Shown: in pieces, positions 26,933 through 36,409 of the stretch
How the letters are laid out: the number at the start of each line of letters is the position of its first letter
How positions within the stretch are numbered: the first letter of the stretch is position 1
Assembly (NCBI GenBank): GCA_031266365.1
Contig: JAISBE010000019.1
Location: 44,892 to 108,891, forward strand
DNA: 64,000 bases
Direction of reading: 5' to 3'
Source: Oscillospiraceae bacterium
GTDB lineage: Bacteria > Bacillota > Clostridia > Oscillospirales > Acutalibacteraceae
Notes under the pieces: generated by a model
Databases searched by the model: none
What the model saw: only the letters and a program-made list of their open reading frames with translations
What the model was told of the DNA's origin: nothing
Program-made: the position numbers and the translations under genes

Positions 26933-28577
26933 TCAATTGCTGCTTATCTACGATGCGTTAAAAACTTCAGATTTTTCCTTTTTAATAGTACTTCAAAAAA
27001 GATTACAGTGAAATCTCACAAAAAAAGCCGCGGACAAGGTCAATCACCAGCAAACTTTTTGAAACCATACAGGTTTTGCGAAGGCACCTGGGATACCAAT
27101 GCCGCCGGCAAAAGTCATTGCACTAAACGCCACAAGTTTCAGCTCTGCTCTACACCTAAAACTTAAACAAAAATCTCCAGCAAAGTTCGTGAAAGTTTTT
27201 GCAAAACCCTTGCTCTCTAGAGAGCAAAATTTCCCTCATTTTCCCCTATTAGTGAAGGGGGAATTTATCACCTAAAAAACTCAGCACAACTCAACCCCAA
27301 ATGAGAATATTTCCACACACAACGTTGGCGTAAAATCTCACAAAGAAAGCCATATTTACAACTTCACAGTATCTTAAAAAAAATAAAAGAAGGTGCTAAA
27401 ATGCAATTTTATAGAACAATATTCAGTATAGTACCCTCAAAAAATGTTACTATAAACTAAAGTTTCACATATAATACAAGTTGAAACATAGCTAAACTAT
27501 ATAAAATAGACTCACAAAGAGGGCATGTTTAAATGTACATTGTGAAAATATCTTGGTTGAAAAAAGCTGCTTCAAATTGTTGCAAAATTAAAAAAAAGAC
27601 TCTCTCAAAGGCGAATATTACACGATCTTCTGCCGAAAGCAACCTCTTCCCGCCGCCCTTCAATGGCTGAATAACAAGCCAAATTTTCTCAAATAAATGT
27701 TGATATAAACCAAAGTTTGTCCATTAATATACAGAATAACATGTCTATATTGCACTAAATTAACCGCAAAAGAAAGGTATTCACACTTAAAAGCCCAACC
27801 CCATCTGCCACACCTCAAAACGACTTCATCTAAAATTTGAACAAAAATTTCAGATAAAGTTCGTGAAAGTTTTTGCAAAACCCTTGCCCTCTAAAGAGCA
27901 AAATTTCCCTCATTTTCCCCTATTAGTGAAGGGGGAATTTATCATCTAAAAGACTCAGCGCAACCTCTTCCCGCCGCCCCTCAATGGCTGAACAGAAAGC
28001 CAAATTTTCTCAAATAAATGTCGATATGAACCAAAGTTTGTCTATTAATATACCGAATAATACGTTCATATCGCACGAAATTAACCAAAGAAGAGAGAAA
28101 TTCACACTTAAAACCTCAACCTCACCTGCCACACCTCAAAACGACAGCACCTAAAAGTTGAACAAAAATCCCCAGTAAAGTTCATGAAAGTTTTTGCAAA
28201 AACCTTGCCCTCTAAAGAGCAAAATTTCCCTCATTTTTCCCTATTAGTGAAGGGGGAATTTATCACCTAAAAAACTCAGCACAACTCAACCCCAAATGAG
28301 AAAATTTCAAACAAATTTCCAAATATTTCCATGCACACCGTTGGCGTGAAATCTCACAAAAAAAAAAAGCCGCGGACAAAGTCCATCACCAGCAAACTTT
28401 TTGAAATCACATAGGTTTTGCGAAGGCACCTGGGATACCAATGCCGCCGGCAAAAGTCATTGCACTAAACGCCACGAGTTTCAGCTTAGCTTTGCGCCTA
28501 AAATCTCGCATAAAATTTGTACAAATTTTTCAAAACAAAACACTTGACGGCTAATTAATTTTACAGCGTGTTTTTTG
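26933..28577. repeat. Non-coding cluster of mosaic repeats
   Basis: Three repeat modules recur here. R1 (about 27009-27160 and 28346-28501) has a roughly 60-base identical core containing GGATACCAATGCCGCCGGC. R2 (27160-27310, 27830-27959, 28152-28310) contains TTTTTGCAAAA, a hairpin built on GAGAGCAAAATTT and the CCCCTATTAGTGAAGGGGG stem. R3 (27639-27829 and 27960-28151) begins GCAACCTCTTCCCGCCGCCC. The order is R1-R2 ... R3-R2-R3-R2-R1, so R3-R2 is a tandem duplication of about 320 bp. No intact gene is seen; an open frame over 27660-27878 crosses the repeat boundary and is not supported. Confidence 0.8.
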
Positions 28578-29855
28578 CTAAATTTTCGTTTGAATTTTTA
28601 ATAAATCAACAAAAAATTCGTCGTCCAAATGGATAGGGCTGAGCTCCCCTGTTTTCATATTTTTCAAACTCGCCTGTTTTTTTTCTAATTCTTCATCACC
28701 GAGCACCAAAACCAACTTTGCCCCTATTTTATCAGCGTATTTCATTTGTGCTTTTAAACTGCGCTCCACTAAATCATATTCCGTTTTGATGGAGGCTTCT
28801 CGTGCAATTTTAGCTAAATTTAAGGCTAAAATTCGCGAATTTTCTCCAATTGTCGCTATATACAGATCGCAAGCCTCTAAACTTGGCAACTTTATACCTT
28901 GATTTTCTAACAGCATGAGAAGGCGTTCTATTCCCATTCCAAATCCCAGTGCAGGAGTTGGTGCTGTGCCAAGCTCTTCCAGCAATTTATCGTACCTTCC
29001 TCCGCCACACACCGTATTTTTAGAACACATGTCCTCAAATTTAAACTCAAATACCGTGCGTGTATAATAATCAAGCCCTCTAACAATTTTGGGGTTTACG
29101 GTATATGCAATATTTGCTATTTCAAGATAATTTTTCACTTGCTTGAAGTGGTCTTCACAAGGCTTGCAGATGAAATTTAATATAATAGGTGCATTTTCAA
29201 TCAACCCATTGCAGTTAGGATTTTTACAATCTAAAATCCTCATGGGATTTCGTTCAAGCCTGTTTAGACAAGTATCACATAAATGCATTTTTTGTTTATC
29301 AAAATAGTCATAAAGCGCTTTGTGATACTCAGAGCGACATTCCTGGCATCCTATCGAGTTGATTTCCAGCGATAGTCTTTCGATTCGCAATCTGCTAAAT
29401 ATAGAGCATAGCATGTAAATTAATTCCGCATCAGCAATTGGCGAGGCAGAACCATAAATTTCTGCACCAAATTGGTAAAATTCTCTAAATCGACCAGCTT
29501 GCGGTTTTTCATATCTATAACATGAATCAAAATAATAAAGCTTTATCGGAAAACCTCGATTATAAAGCGCGTGTTCGATCAATGCCCTAACCTTACCCGC
29601 TGTTCCCTCTGGCCGCAAAGTTATCGATCTTCCGCCTTTATCCGTAAAAGTATACATTTCCTTTTGAACCACATCCGATGTTTCCCCAACAGAACGCAAA
29701 AATAACTCCGTGTGCTCAAACACAGGAGTCCTGATTTGCGAAAAACCAAAAATCGCCGCTTCAGAGCTGAGGAGATTTTCTAAAAATTGCCATTTGCAAC
29801 TCTCTTCTGGAAGAATATCCCTCGTTCCCTTCGCAGCTTTTATAATAGGTTTCAT
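28578..29855 (-). CDS. hisS: Histidyl-tRNA synthetase
   Basis: Class II synthetase of 425 residues that charges tRNA-His. Visible: motif 2 YRYEKPQAGRFREFYQFGAEIYG, the histidine-specific GLDYYTRTVFEF, motif 3 ALGFGMGIERLLMLLE and a C-terminal anticodon-binding domain (LYIATIGENS onward). Normal length. An unusual cysteine set (CQECRSEY, CDTCLNR, CKNPNCNG) sits in the insertion domain, possibly a zinc knuckle. It is the last gene of a minus-strand series after minD and mgsA. No T-box signature is evident in the 265-bp gap upstream. Confidence 0.97.
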   Translation of the reverse strand: MKPIIKAAKGTRDILPEESCKWQFLENLLSSEAAIFGFSQIRTPVFEHTELFLRSVGETSDVVQKEMYTFTDKGGRSITLRPEGTAGKVRALIEHALYNRGFPIKLYYFDSCYRYEKPQAGRFREFYQFGAEIYGSASPIADAELIYMLCSIFSRLRIERLSLEINSIGCQECRSEYHKALYDYFDKQKMHLCDTCLNRLERNPMRILDCKNPNCNGLIENAPIILNFICKPCEDHFKQVKNYLEIANIAYTVNPKIVRGLDYYTRTVFEFKFEDMCSKNTVCGGGRYDKLLEELGTAPTPALGFGMGIERLLMLLENQGIKLPSLEACDLYIATIGENSRILALNLAKIAREASIKTEYDLVERSLKAQMKYADKIGAKLVLVLGDEELEKKQASLKNMKTGELSPIHLDDEFFVDLLKIQTKI

Positions 29856-30120
29856 AGGTTCAACCTCAATTCTCTCCTGCTAATAAAATATAATCTTCCT
29901 TACCATTTTTAGATATTACTACCAAAAATTGACAAATTGGAAGATCTATACTAAAAATGTTTTCAAGGATGGTAATATTGCAAAAATGTTGCCACAATAG
30001 CCAAAATTTAGCTCCTCATCACCGGTCATCAAAGTTATTGCATATGATTAAGGCTTGCATTTTAGCTTAATTTAAACAAAAATCGAAAATACAGAGATCG
30101 TTACAATTATAAAATTATAT

Positions 30121-30525
30121 TTAACGTCTCACTTTCATATTATTTCTCCAGTCAAGATCACCTCTTGAAAGACCATGGATCATAACCTCTGCTGTGGCGA
30201 TGTTTGTGGCAATAGGGATATTATGTATATCGCAAATTCTAATCAAATTTATGTCATTCACTTCGTTTGTTTTTGCACTGAGTGCGTCGCGGAAAAATAA
30301 AAGCAGATCAATTTCGTCGCAGGCGATTCTTGCAGCAATTTGCTGGCTACCACCTTGTTTTCCACCTAGAAATTTAATAATTTGCAAGCCCGTCGATTCC
30401 GCAACCAATTTTGCCGTCATTTCGGTAGCACTCAATTCATGATTGCTCAAAATTCCACAATAAGCAATGCAAAATTGAACCATTAATTCTTTTTTAGTAT
30501 CATGCGCTATAAGTGCTATATTCAT
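30121..30525 (-). CDS. mgsA: Methylglyoxal synthase
   Basis: 134-residue enzyme converting dihydroxyacetone phosphate to methylglyoxal, a bypass of lower glycolysis. Typical IALIAHDTKKELM start, STGLQI, the GGKQGGSQQIAARI phosphate-binding stretch, and the IPIATNIATAEVMI segment. GGAGGGG precedes the ATG. Directly downstream of minD, an arrangement known from clostridial min operons. Confidence 0.95.
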   Translation of the reverse strand: MNIALIAHDTKKELMVQFCIAYCGILSNHELSATEMTAKLVAESTGLQIIKFLGGKQGGSQQIAARIACDEIDLLLFFRDALSAKTNEVNDINLIRICDIHNIPIATNIATAEVMIHGLSRGDLDWRNNMKVRR

Positions 30526-30603
30526 TTTATTAATTCCCCTCCATTAATTGGATATAGAATTTTACTTTAAACTTATATTTTTAATTAAAGCATATAACAA
30601 AAA

Positions 30604-31329
30604 TTAAAGAAAATTTTTCTCTCCTAAAAAACGTGAAGCGATACGATCAAAAGCTAAGGTAACCCGTTTACCGGGATATATCGTCCCATTAGCAGCTGCA
30701 ATTAACAGTTGATAATCCTCCGGGACTATGCCTAAAAGCTGTATACTTGCTGTGTCTATTACTTCATCAAGATCTTTATAAGCCTTAATTTTTCTGAATA
30801 TCTTTTTTGAAAATTTGTTTATCACCAACTTAGTTTCAAAATTCTTATATTCCTGAAGTTTTCTCATAACTATATTGGCATCTTTTAAACAAATAGGATC
30901 CAAAGTGGAGACAACCACAGCCTTTTCAGCTCCTGACATCGCTGCCTCAAAACCATGAGAAATTCCAGCAGGACAGTCTATAAATATATAGTGATAATAA
31001 CGCGAAAGAAGAGATACAAGTTGCTTCATTACCCCTACTCCGAGTTTATGTTTAATATCGGCAGGAGCAGGCAAGAGAAAAAGATTTTTGTGATACAGTG
31101 AAGGATAAATCGCGTTTACGATATCACAATTACCACTTATTATATCCGCTATATCATAAACTACTTTATTGCTTAATCCAAGAAGAAAATCTAAAGACCT
31201 CAAGCCTGCATCTGCATCTATTAGAAGTACCTTTTTTCCTCTATTCGATAAAGCCGCGGCCAACCCTACCGCCACAGTAGACTTTCCTACTCCACCTTTT
31301 CCCGATGTTACAACTGTTAAAATTCCCAT
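30604..31329 (-). CDS. minD: Septum-site ATPase MinD
   Basis: Membrane-cycling ATPase that positions cell division. Deviant Walker A GKGGVGKST near residue 11, switch I LIDADAGLRSLDFLLG and switch II FIDCPAGI. The amphipathic C-terminal helix (FDRIASRFLGEKNF) is present but short. Start set at the ATG at 31329, eight bases after AAGGAAG; a GTG two codons upstream is possible. Neither minC nor minE is adjacent: mgsA follows after about 80 bp, where clostridial operons often carry minE and rodA. Confidence 0.93.
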   Translation of the reverse strand: MGILTVVTSGKGGVGKSTVAVGLAAALSNRGKKVLLIDADAGLRSLDFLLGLSNKVVYDIADIISGNCDIVNAIYPSLYHKNLFLLPAPADIKHKLGVGVMKQLVSLLSRYYHYIFIDCPAGISHGFEAAMSGAEKAVVVSTLDPICLKDANIVMRKLQEYKNFETKLVINKFSKKIFRKIKAYKDLDEVIDTASIQLLGIVPEDYQLLIAAANGTIYPGKRVTLAFDRIASRFLGEKNFL

Positions 31330-31733
31330 GATCACATCTTCCTTACCTTTATTCTATCAGAGAAATTGAAAATAGTCAAAGCTTTTCGCTTTGAATTACT
31401 AAATTCTTTTTAAATTACGTCGTTGTTTTTAATCAATTTTGAGAATTTATCATTATAATTGCCGTAAATTACAACTGCCATATCAACCAAGATAACGGGT
31501 AGCTACATCTCAATTTTTAACAAATACTTCAGATATGCGCTCACCCATTCGCCCTGTAAAAGCACATCATTATAGTAAAATTTATTAATTTTTACTATTT
31601 TTATGTTGACAAAAATCTATTTTTATGTTAATATTAATGTATTACAAGTAAATTATTTCTGCATAGCTTTCTACCAGGGAAAAATTAACCGCCTTTTATG
31701 ATTATCACAATAAATTAAAAGGAGAAGATAAAA
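31330..31733. promoter_or_regulatory. Promoter and leader of the glycine-rich repeat protein
   Basis: Excellent plus-strand promoter TTGACA (31606-31611), 17-base spacer, TAATAT (31629-31634). The leader contains one arm (31642-31667) of an inverted repeat whose other arm lies beyond the gene at 33028-33052. AAAGGAG precedes the ATG at 31734. The remainder toward minD shows nothing I recognise. Confidence 0.75.
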
Positions 31734-32936
31734 ATGGAAAAATTGGCTAAATTTAATCTTTTTAAAAAAATATTTATTGTCAACCTGGCTATAATACTGT
31801 CGCAAATTTGCTTGCCGGTAAGCCATGTTAATGCATATAATAATGAGGTTGAATCTTGTCTTGGAGATTTTGTAATAACAACAGAAACTCCTGATCTTTG
31901 TTTCTATAACGAAGCTAATAAAACATTAATACTTTTTGACGGTGCAATGGTGATTTTCGAAAATTTATCTCCAATTGTGCCAAAAGAAGGCAGCATAATT
32001 TCTATCGCAGACAACGCGCACGTCTCCATTGCTTTTAACAGCGTGACAATAGATGTATCCGAAATACCAGGAGCTTGCGCTTTTAAAATCGGAAAAAATT
32101 CTACTGTTAGCTTGAATTTATACGACGAAAATCGCTTCTATAGCGGGTATAATCAGGCAGGGATAGAAGTTGGCGAAAACTCTTGCCTGATCTTTAATGC
32201 CGGAAGCCCGGGAGCATCGCTAAAAGCAAGAGGAAATGCAGCGGGCGCAGGGATAGGCGCATCTTTCAACAAAAATAGTGGAAGCATACATATTCACAGC
32301 GGATACATAAAAGCATTTGGTGGAGAGCAAGGCCCGGGAATCGGCCAATTTAATCGCAGATTTTTCGGTGGAGAAGTAATCATAAATGGCGGGACAGTTA
32401 AAGCTGAAGGAGGTGGTTCATGTGCAGGTATTTCAGGTAGTATTCTACCTAAACCAGATAAAAAAAGAGCGTTTATACATATTAAATCTGGTACAGTAAC
32501 AGCGAAAGGAGGCCCTGCAGGCGGTCCCGGTATATGTGTAAGCGACACCTCCCCTCTTGTTTTATCAGAAGGCGTACTAAAAGCATATGGCACAGGTACT
32601 AGCTCAGGTATAGACAGTATTGGTGATGCAGAAAATCCCAAACTAGGTATAGTTTCTATTAAAGGCGGCACTTTGCGCGCTTTTGGTGGCACTTTCGGCG
32701 GTTTTGGAATTGGATCTGAAGACGCCCCTTGCAAAGTAAAAATTGAAGGCGGAAGTGTGCTAGCTGTTGGAGGGACAAACGCTCATGGAATATACACAGT
32801 TTATCCAGGGGAAATAATATTCTCTGGAGGACACACAAATACTACTGGAATAACCACAATTGGTGCAAGCGGTGAAGAAAATCCTTGTATGGTAACAATA
32901 ACCAATGGTGCTGTTGTGGATATGCCCTGCACTTAA
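31734..32936 (+). CDS. Exported glycine-rich repeat protein, probable beta-helix
   Basis: 400 residues. Signal peptide with cleavage near VNA (residue 34). After an N-terminal beta region come at least six degenerate repeats (about 165-390) with the pattern I-x-I-x-x-G-x-(V/I/L)-x-A-x-G-G-x-x-x-(A/G)-x-G-I, for example SIHIHSGYIKAFGG and VSIKGGTLRAFGG. Such spacing fits a right-handed beta-helix seen in adhesins and carbohydrate-active surface proteins. No catalytic motif or anchor. It lies just before a GH5 glucanase, suggesting a role at plant polysaccharide or in adhesion, which is inference. Confidence 0.75.
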   Translation: MEKLAKFNLFKKIFIVNLAIILSQICLPVSHVNAYNNEVESCLGDFVITTETPDLCFYNEANKTLILFDGAMVIFENLSPIVPKEGSIISIADNAHVSIAFNSVTIDVSEIPGACAFKIGKNSTVSLNLYDENRFYSGYNQAGIEVGENSCLIFNAGSPGASLKARGNAAGAGIGASFNKNSGSIHIHSGYIKAFGGEQGPGIGQFNRRFFGGEVIINGGTVKAEGGGSCAGISGSILPKPDKKRAFIHIKSGTVTAKGGPAGGPGICVSDTSPLVLSEGVLKAYGTGTSSGIDSIGDAENPKLGIVSIKGGTLRAFGGTFGGFGIGSEDAPCKVKIEGGSVLAVGGTNAHGIYTVYPGEIIFSGGHTNTTGITTIGASGEENPCMVTITNGAVVDMPCT

Positions 32937-32979
32937 ATTGCTATTTTAAAAATTAAGTCTAATAAAATCTTAGCAGTAT

Positions 32980-32999
32980 AAACGCAAAAGCGTTTGGCA
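32980..32999 (+). terminator. Probable terminator
   Basis: AAACGC-AAAA-GCGTTT hairpin followed by GGCATTTT, 44 bp after the stop. Confidence 0.6.
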
Positions 33000-33102
33000 T
33001 TTTAAGCCTAAATACTCAATTTGCTCGGCTATGCAGGATAATTTACTTGTAAAAATTCTCTCATAGAATCAAAGAATTTTTATATAAATATACAAAAAGG
33101 TA

Positions 33103-33131
33103 TTGACAATATTTATAATCTATATAATAAT
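33103..33131 (+). promoter_or_regulatory. Promoter of the GH5 gene
   Basis: TTGACA (33103-33108), 17-base spacer, AATAAT (33126-33131), with overlapping TATAAT-like alternatives. The gene begins 99 bp further on. Confidence 0.65.
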
Positions 33132-33229
33132 ATAAATATAGTACTAAATTGGTAATATTTTTTAAATTATTTAGAGAAAATTTACTAATTTACATTTTCA
33201 AATTAAAAACGAAGGAAGGGTTTTAACTT

Positions 33230-35122
33230 ATGATCAAACAAAAGCGCAATATACTATCTTTACTTTTAATGTTTATGTTTGCTGTTACATGTTTATCCCA
33301 AAACTCATATTTACTGTTCGCGAAAGCGGACAACCAACTTGATTACATACTTTCGACAAAAAGCAGTTGGCCACAGGATGGTCGTAGCTTCGTACAGTTG
33401 GATATAACCGTAACAAATACCTCACAAGCCGGCATCACAAATTGGGTAATTGCAGTGCCAGTGGAGCAAGGGACAGTTGAAGGTCATTGGTGCTGTGACG
33501 TTACTCCATCACCAGATAGTTTAACAATACGCAATTTACCTTATAATGGAACGATTGAGAGTGGTAAATCTGTAACGTTCGGCATCACGTTGTCATTTAA
33601 TGGTTGCCCGAACGTAACAGAAAAAGAAATAACAGTAACACCATTCGCTGAGCCACCCGCGCCACGTCCTGAAGCTGTATCATCGGCGGTGGCAATAGCT
33701 AACAGGAGCAACGCTACCAGACTACCCGAAGTTCCCGCAGTCTCACCGCCGGGAGCTGTGTCAGCGGCACTAACAGTCGCGAATTTCAGCTTCGCTCCAC
33801 GATCGACTGAATCATTCGATGCGATAGACGACACCTACAGTGGAATCTCAGGGAAGTCGGTAGATCTCCCCGATATCGAAGAAGAGTTTAGCCCCGTTTC
33901 AAGCTGTTTTGATACAGATTGGCTATTCACACACGGCAACAAAATCGTGGATGCTTATGGCAATCCTGTGAGACTAACCGGCTTGAACTGGTTCGGATTT
34001 AACGCCACGGAGCGTGTTCTTCACGGTTTGTGGTCCGTCAATCTGGAGCAAACAGTAAGCAGTATCGCTGATAAAGGGTTTAATATCATTCGGGTTCCGA
34101 TTTCTGTGGAATTGATAAAAGAGTGGCAATCTGGTTTAAATTCCTACCCAGGAGCAGTCAATCTTTACACAAATCCGAACCTAATAGGTAAGACCAGCTT
34201 GGACATATTTGAAATTTTTCTTGACCTTTGTAGCCAAAGCGGTCTAAAAGTGCTGCTTGATATACACCACGCAGCTGCAGAGAATATGGGGCATATGCAC
34301 CCTGTGTGGTATACAGATGCCATAACAACAAATGACTATTACTCGGCACTCGCCTACCTAGCGGGCAGATATGCTGATGACGATACCATTGTTGCCTATG
34401 ACCTAAAAAACGAACCTCACGGCAAAGCATATGACGTATCACATGCAAAATGGCACGACGACGTCGCAGATCCTGATAATTGGAAAGCCGTCGCTGAGGA
34501 GGCAGCCCGACGAGTCTTAGCTGCAAACCCAAATGTGTTAGTAGTTATAGAAGGTGTCGAAACATTTCCCAAAGATATTGGTTCTAACAGAAACTCCAGC
34601 TCTTCAAACCCAGAAGATTACTACTCTTCATGGTGGGGAGCCAATTTGAGGGGCGTTAAGCATTTTCCAATAAATTTAGGGGAATTTCAAAATAAATTAC
34701 TATACAGCACACACGACTACGGCCCTGCAGTTTCACCTCAGCCATGGTTCCATAGCGGATTTACTTACGACTCTATACTCAACGAGTACTGGCTGCCAAC
34801 GTGGTTATATATCCACGAAGAAAATATAGCTCCGGTGTTTATTGGGGAATGGGGCGGTAGAATGATTGAAGAAAACTCCCCCTGGATGCAGTACATAAAG
34901 GACCTAATAATCAATAAACAATTAAGTCACACGCATTGGTGCCTAAATCCAAATAGTGGAGATACCGGTGGACTATTGCTAGATGATTGGGTTACTTGGG
35001 ATGAAGAAAAATATGAATTTGTAAAAGGCACTTTATGGCAGAAAGACGGCAAATTTATAGGACTCAGCTGCACGCAACCTTTAGGTGAAAATGGGTTAAC
35101 AAGATACGGCGCATACAATTGA
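33230..35122 (+). CDS. Secreted GH5 endoglucanase with N-terminal binding-like domain
   Basis: 630-residue exported glycoside hydrolase, expected to cut beta-1,4-glucan. Order: signal peptide (1-32), a beta-sandwich domain at about 33-145 resembling a cellulose-binding module (N-x-W-x-I, W-C-C-D-V), a Pro/Ala/Ser linker at about 146-230 with a partial internal repeat, and the GH5 barrel at about 235-620. Catalytic candidates are Glu395 in DLKNEPHG (acid/base) and Glu540 in IGEWGG (nucleophile); LLDIHH precedes them. Its own TTGACA promoter and a downstream hairpin make it a single-gene unit. GGAAGG precedes the ATG. Substrate is inferred from family. Confidence 0.92.
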   Translation: MIKQKRNILSLLLMFMFAVTCLSQNSYLLFAKADNQLDYILSTKSSWPQDGRSFVQLDITVTNTSQAGITNWVIAVPVEQGTVEGHWCCDVTPSPDSLTIRNLPYNGTIESGKSVTFGITLSFNGCPNVTEKEITVTPFAEPPAPRPEAVSSAVAIANRSNATRLPEVPAVSPPGAVSAALTVANFSFAPRSTESFDAIDDTYSGISGKSVDLPDIEEEFSPVSSCFDTDWLFTHGNKIVDAYGNPVRLTGLNWFGFNATERVLHGLWSVNLEQTVSSIADKGFNIIRVPISVELIKEWQSGLNSYPGAVNLYTNPNLIGKTSLDIFEIFLDLCSQSGLKVLLDIHHAAAENMGHMHPVWYTDAITTNDYYSALAYLAGRYADDDTIVAYDLKNEPHGKAYDVSHAKWHDDVADPDNWKAVAEEAARRVLAANPNVLVVIEGVETFPKDIGSNRNSSSSNPEDYYSSWWGANLRGVKHFPINLGEFQNKLLYSTHDYGPAVSPQPWFHSGFTYDSILNEYWLPTWLYIHEENIAPVFIGEWGGRMIEENSPWMQYIKDLIINKQLSHTHWCLNPNSGDTGGLLLDDWVTWDEEKYEFVKGTLWQKDGKFIGLSCTQPLGENGLTRYGAYN

Positions 35123-35129
35123 CAGAAAA

Positions 35130-35168
35130 TGGGCAGCGAGAGCACAAACCGCCTTGCTGCCCAAATTT
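35130..35168 (+). terminator. Terminator of the GH5 gene
   Basis: TGGGCAGC (35130-35137) pairs with GCTGCCCA (35156-35163), followed by AATTTCCCTCTT. Confidence 0.65.
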
Positions 35169-35406
35169 CCCTCTTAATTTAAACCGCAGTAGGCAATGAA
35201 ATAGCAGCTGCAAACATTAATTAATCATATACTGATATAAATTTCTCTTTAATACAAAATCTTATTTAAAGTTTAAAGCTTCTTATTTTTATAAATTTTA
35301 TTTTACAATAAAGGCACTTTAATTACACTTTGCTAAATTTATAAAACTTGAAATTCATGCATAATTTGCTTATAATTTAAATAAAAAGCATATATTAAAG
35401 AGGAAT

Positions 35407-36360
35407 TTGTATGAAAAAAAGATAATTATTATCTCATCTGTTTTTTTATTTATAATTTTCATATTTGGAATACTTATCGGAAACTATTTTTATAACTTAG
35501 CGATAAATTCCAAAACAGATAAATCAAAAATATTTAATGCTAATCATAATCTCAGCGAAGATTATGACGAAGCAAAAACTTCTGAAATTATGGATGCCTA
35601 TAGCATTTTGCAAAAACAGGAAATTTACCTTTCATCTTTCGATAATTTAAAATTACATGCAAGTTTCGTGAAAAACGAGGCATCTGATCACAAATGGGTC
35701 ATATTATGTCATGGATATGCTGGGGTTAACGTTATTTTATCCAAAGTAGCTTTAAAATTTTATAATATAAATTTTAATATCTTAATTCCAGATTTGCGCA
35801 GCTTTGGAAAAAGTGAAGGAAATTATTTAGGTATGGGATGGCATGACCGTTTAGATATTGTTTCTTGGATTCAAAAAATTTTGGAAATAGATAGCGCTGC
35901 TCAGATAGTTTTATACGGGCAATCTATGGGAGGCGCCGCTGTTATGGCAGCTTCCGGAGAAAATTTACCTGATAACGTAAAAGCTATAGCCGAGGATAGC
36001 GGATACTCTAGTTTGTGGGAAGAATTTTCATATCAACTAAAAGAGCTATATGGCTTGCCGAGTTTTCCTTTTTTAAATTTCGCGTCGATGATGACTAGCT
36101 TTAAAGCTCAATATAATTTAAAAGAGGTCGATCTCGTGAAGCAAGTGGCAAAATCTAAAACTCCCATGTTATTTATTCATGGCGAAAAAGACACATTTGT
36201 TCCAATGAGCCATGTCGAAAAGGTTTATGAGGCTGCAAACGTACCAAAAGAAAAATTGATTGTTGAAAACGCTAAGCATACTAGAGGAATCATTGCTGAT
36301 GAGTCTTTATATTGGAACACAATGGAAAAATTCCTCCAGCTGTATTTACGAGGCATATAA
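35407..36360 (+). CDS. Membrane-anchored alpha/beta hydrolase, start region probably frameshifted
   Basis: About 317 residues. An N-terminal transmembrane helix (5-27) faces an extracytoplasmic alpha/beta-hydrolase fold with oxyanion HGYAG, nucleophile elbow GQSMGG, acid in HGEKDTFVP and His in NAKHTRG. Substrate unknown; esterase or peptidase. The uninterrupted frame opens at a TTG only three bases from AGAGG. A better placed ATG at 35411, seven bases after AGAGG, reads MKKR-stop because seven A follow it; eight A would read MKKKIIIIS and join this frame. So either a poly-A base-call error or homopolymer phase variation is likely, and the true start is 35411. Confidence 0.85.
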   Translation: MYEKKIIIISSVFLFIIFIFGILIGNYFYNLAINSKTDKSKIFNANHNLSEDYDEAKTSEIMDAYSILQKQEIYLSSFDNLKLHASFVKNEASDHKWVILCHGYAGVNVILSKVALKFYNINFNILIPDLRSFGKSEGNYLGMGWHDRLDIVSWIQKILEIDSAAQIVLYGQSMGGAAVMAASGENLPDNVKAIAEDSGYSSLWEEFSYQLKELYGLPSFPFLNFASMMTSFKAQYNLKEVDLVKQVAKSKTPMLFIHGEKDTFVPMSHVEKVYEAANVPKEKLIVENAKHTRGIIADESLYWNTMEKFLQLYLRGI

Positions 36361-36409
36361 TTAAACTAAAAATTATGATAAAAGAAGAATTTTTTCTAAA
36401 TTTTATGCT

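Larger units (their letters stand above)
31642..33052. repeat. Inverted repeats bracketing the glycine-rich protein gene
   Basis: Left arm 31642-31667 and right arm 33028-33052 are reverse complements over TTACAAGTAAATTAT and TGCATAGC with two or three differences between. They enclose the leader, gene and terminator but not the promoter. Confidence 0.75.

Noticed and set aside
27060-27130. Gly-Gly-like reading MTFAGGIGIPGAFAKP on the minus strand of repeat R1
   Set aside because: Present in both R1 copies because the DNA is identical, but the frame ends differently and there is no ribosome site or leader.
27660-27878. 72-codon minus-strand frame in the repeat cluster
   Set aside because: It crosses the R3/R2 boundary, is not preserved in the second copy and has no ribosome site.
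26933-28577. CRISPR array
   Set aside because: The repeats are over 100 bp, few and irregularly spaced; no cas genes.
29856-30120. T-box leader for hisS
   Set aside because: No TGGNACCGCG-type sequence or terminator/antiterminator pair seen upstream.
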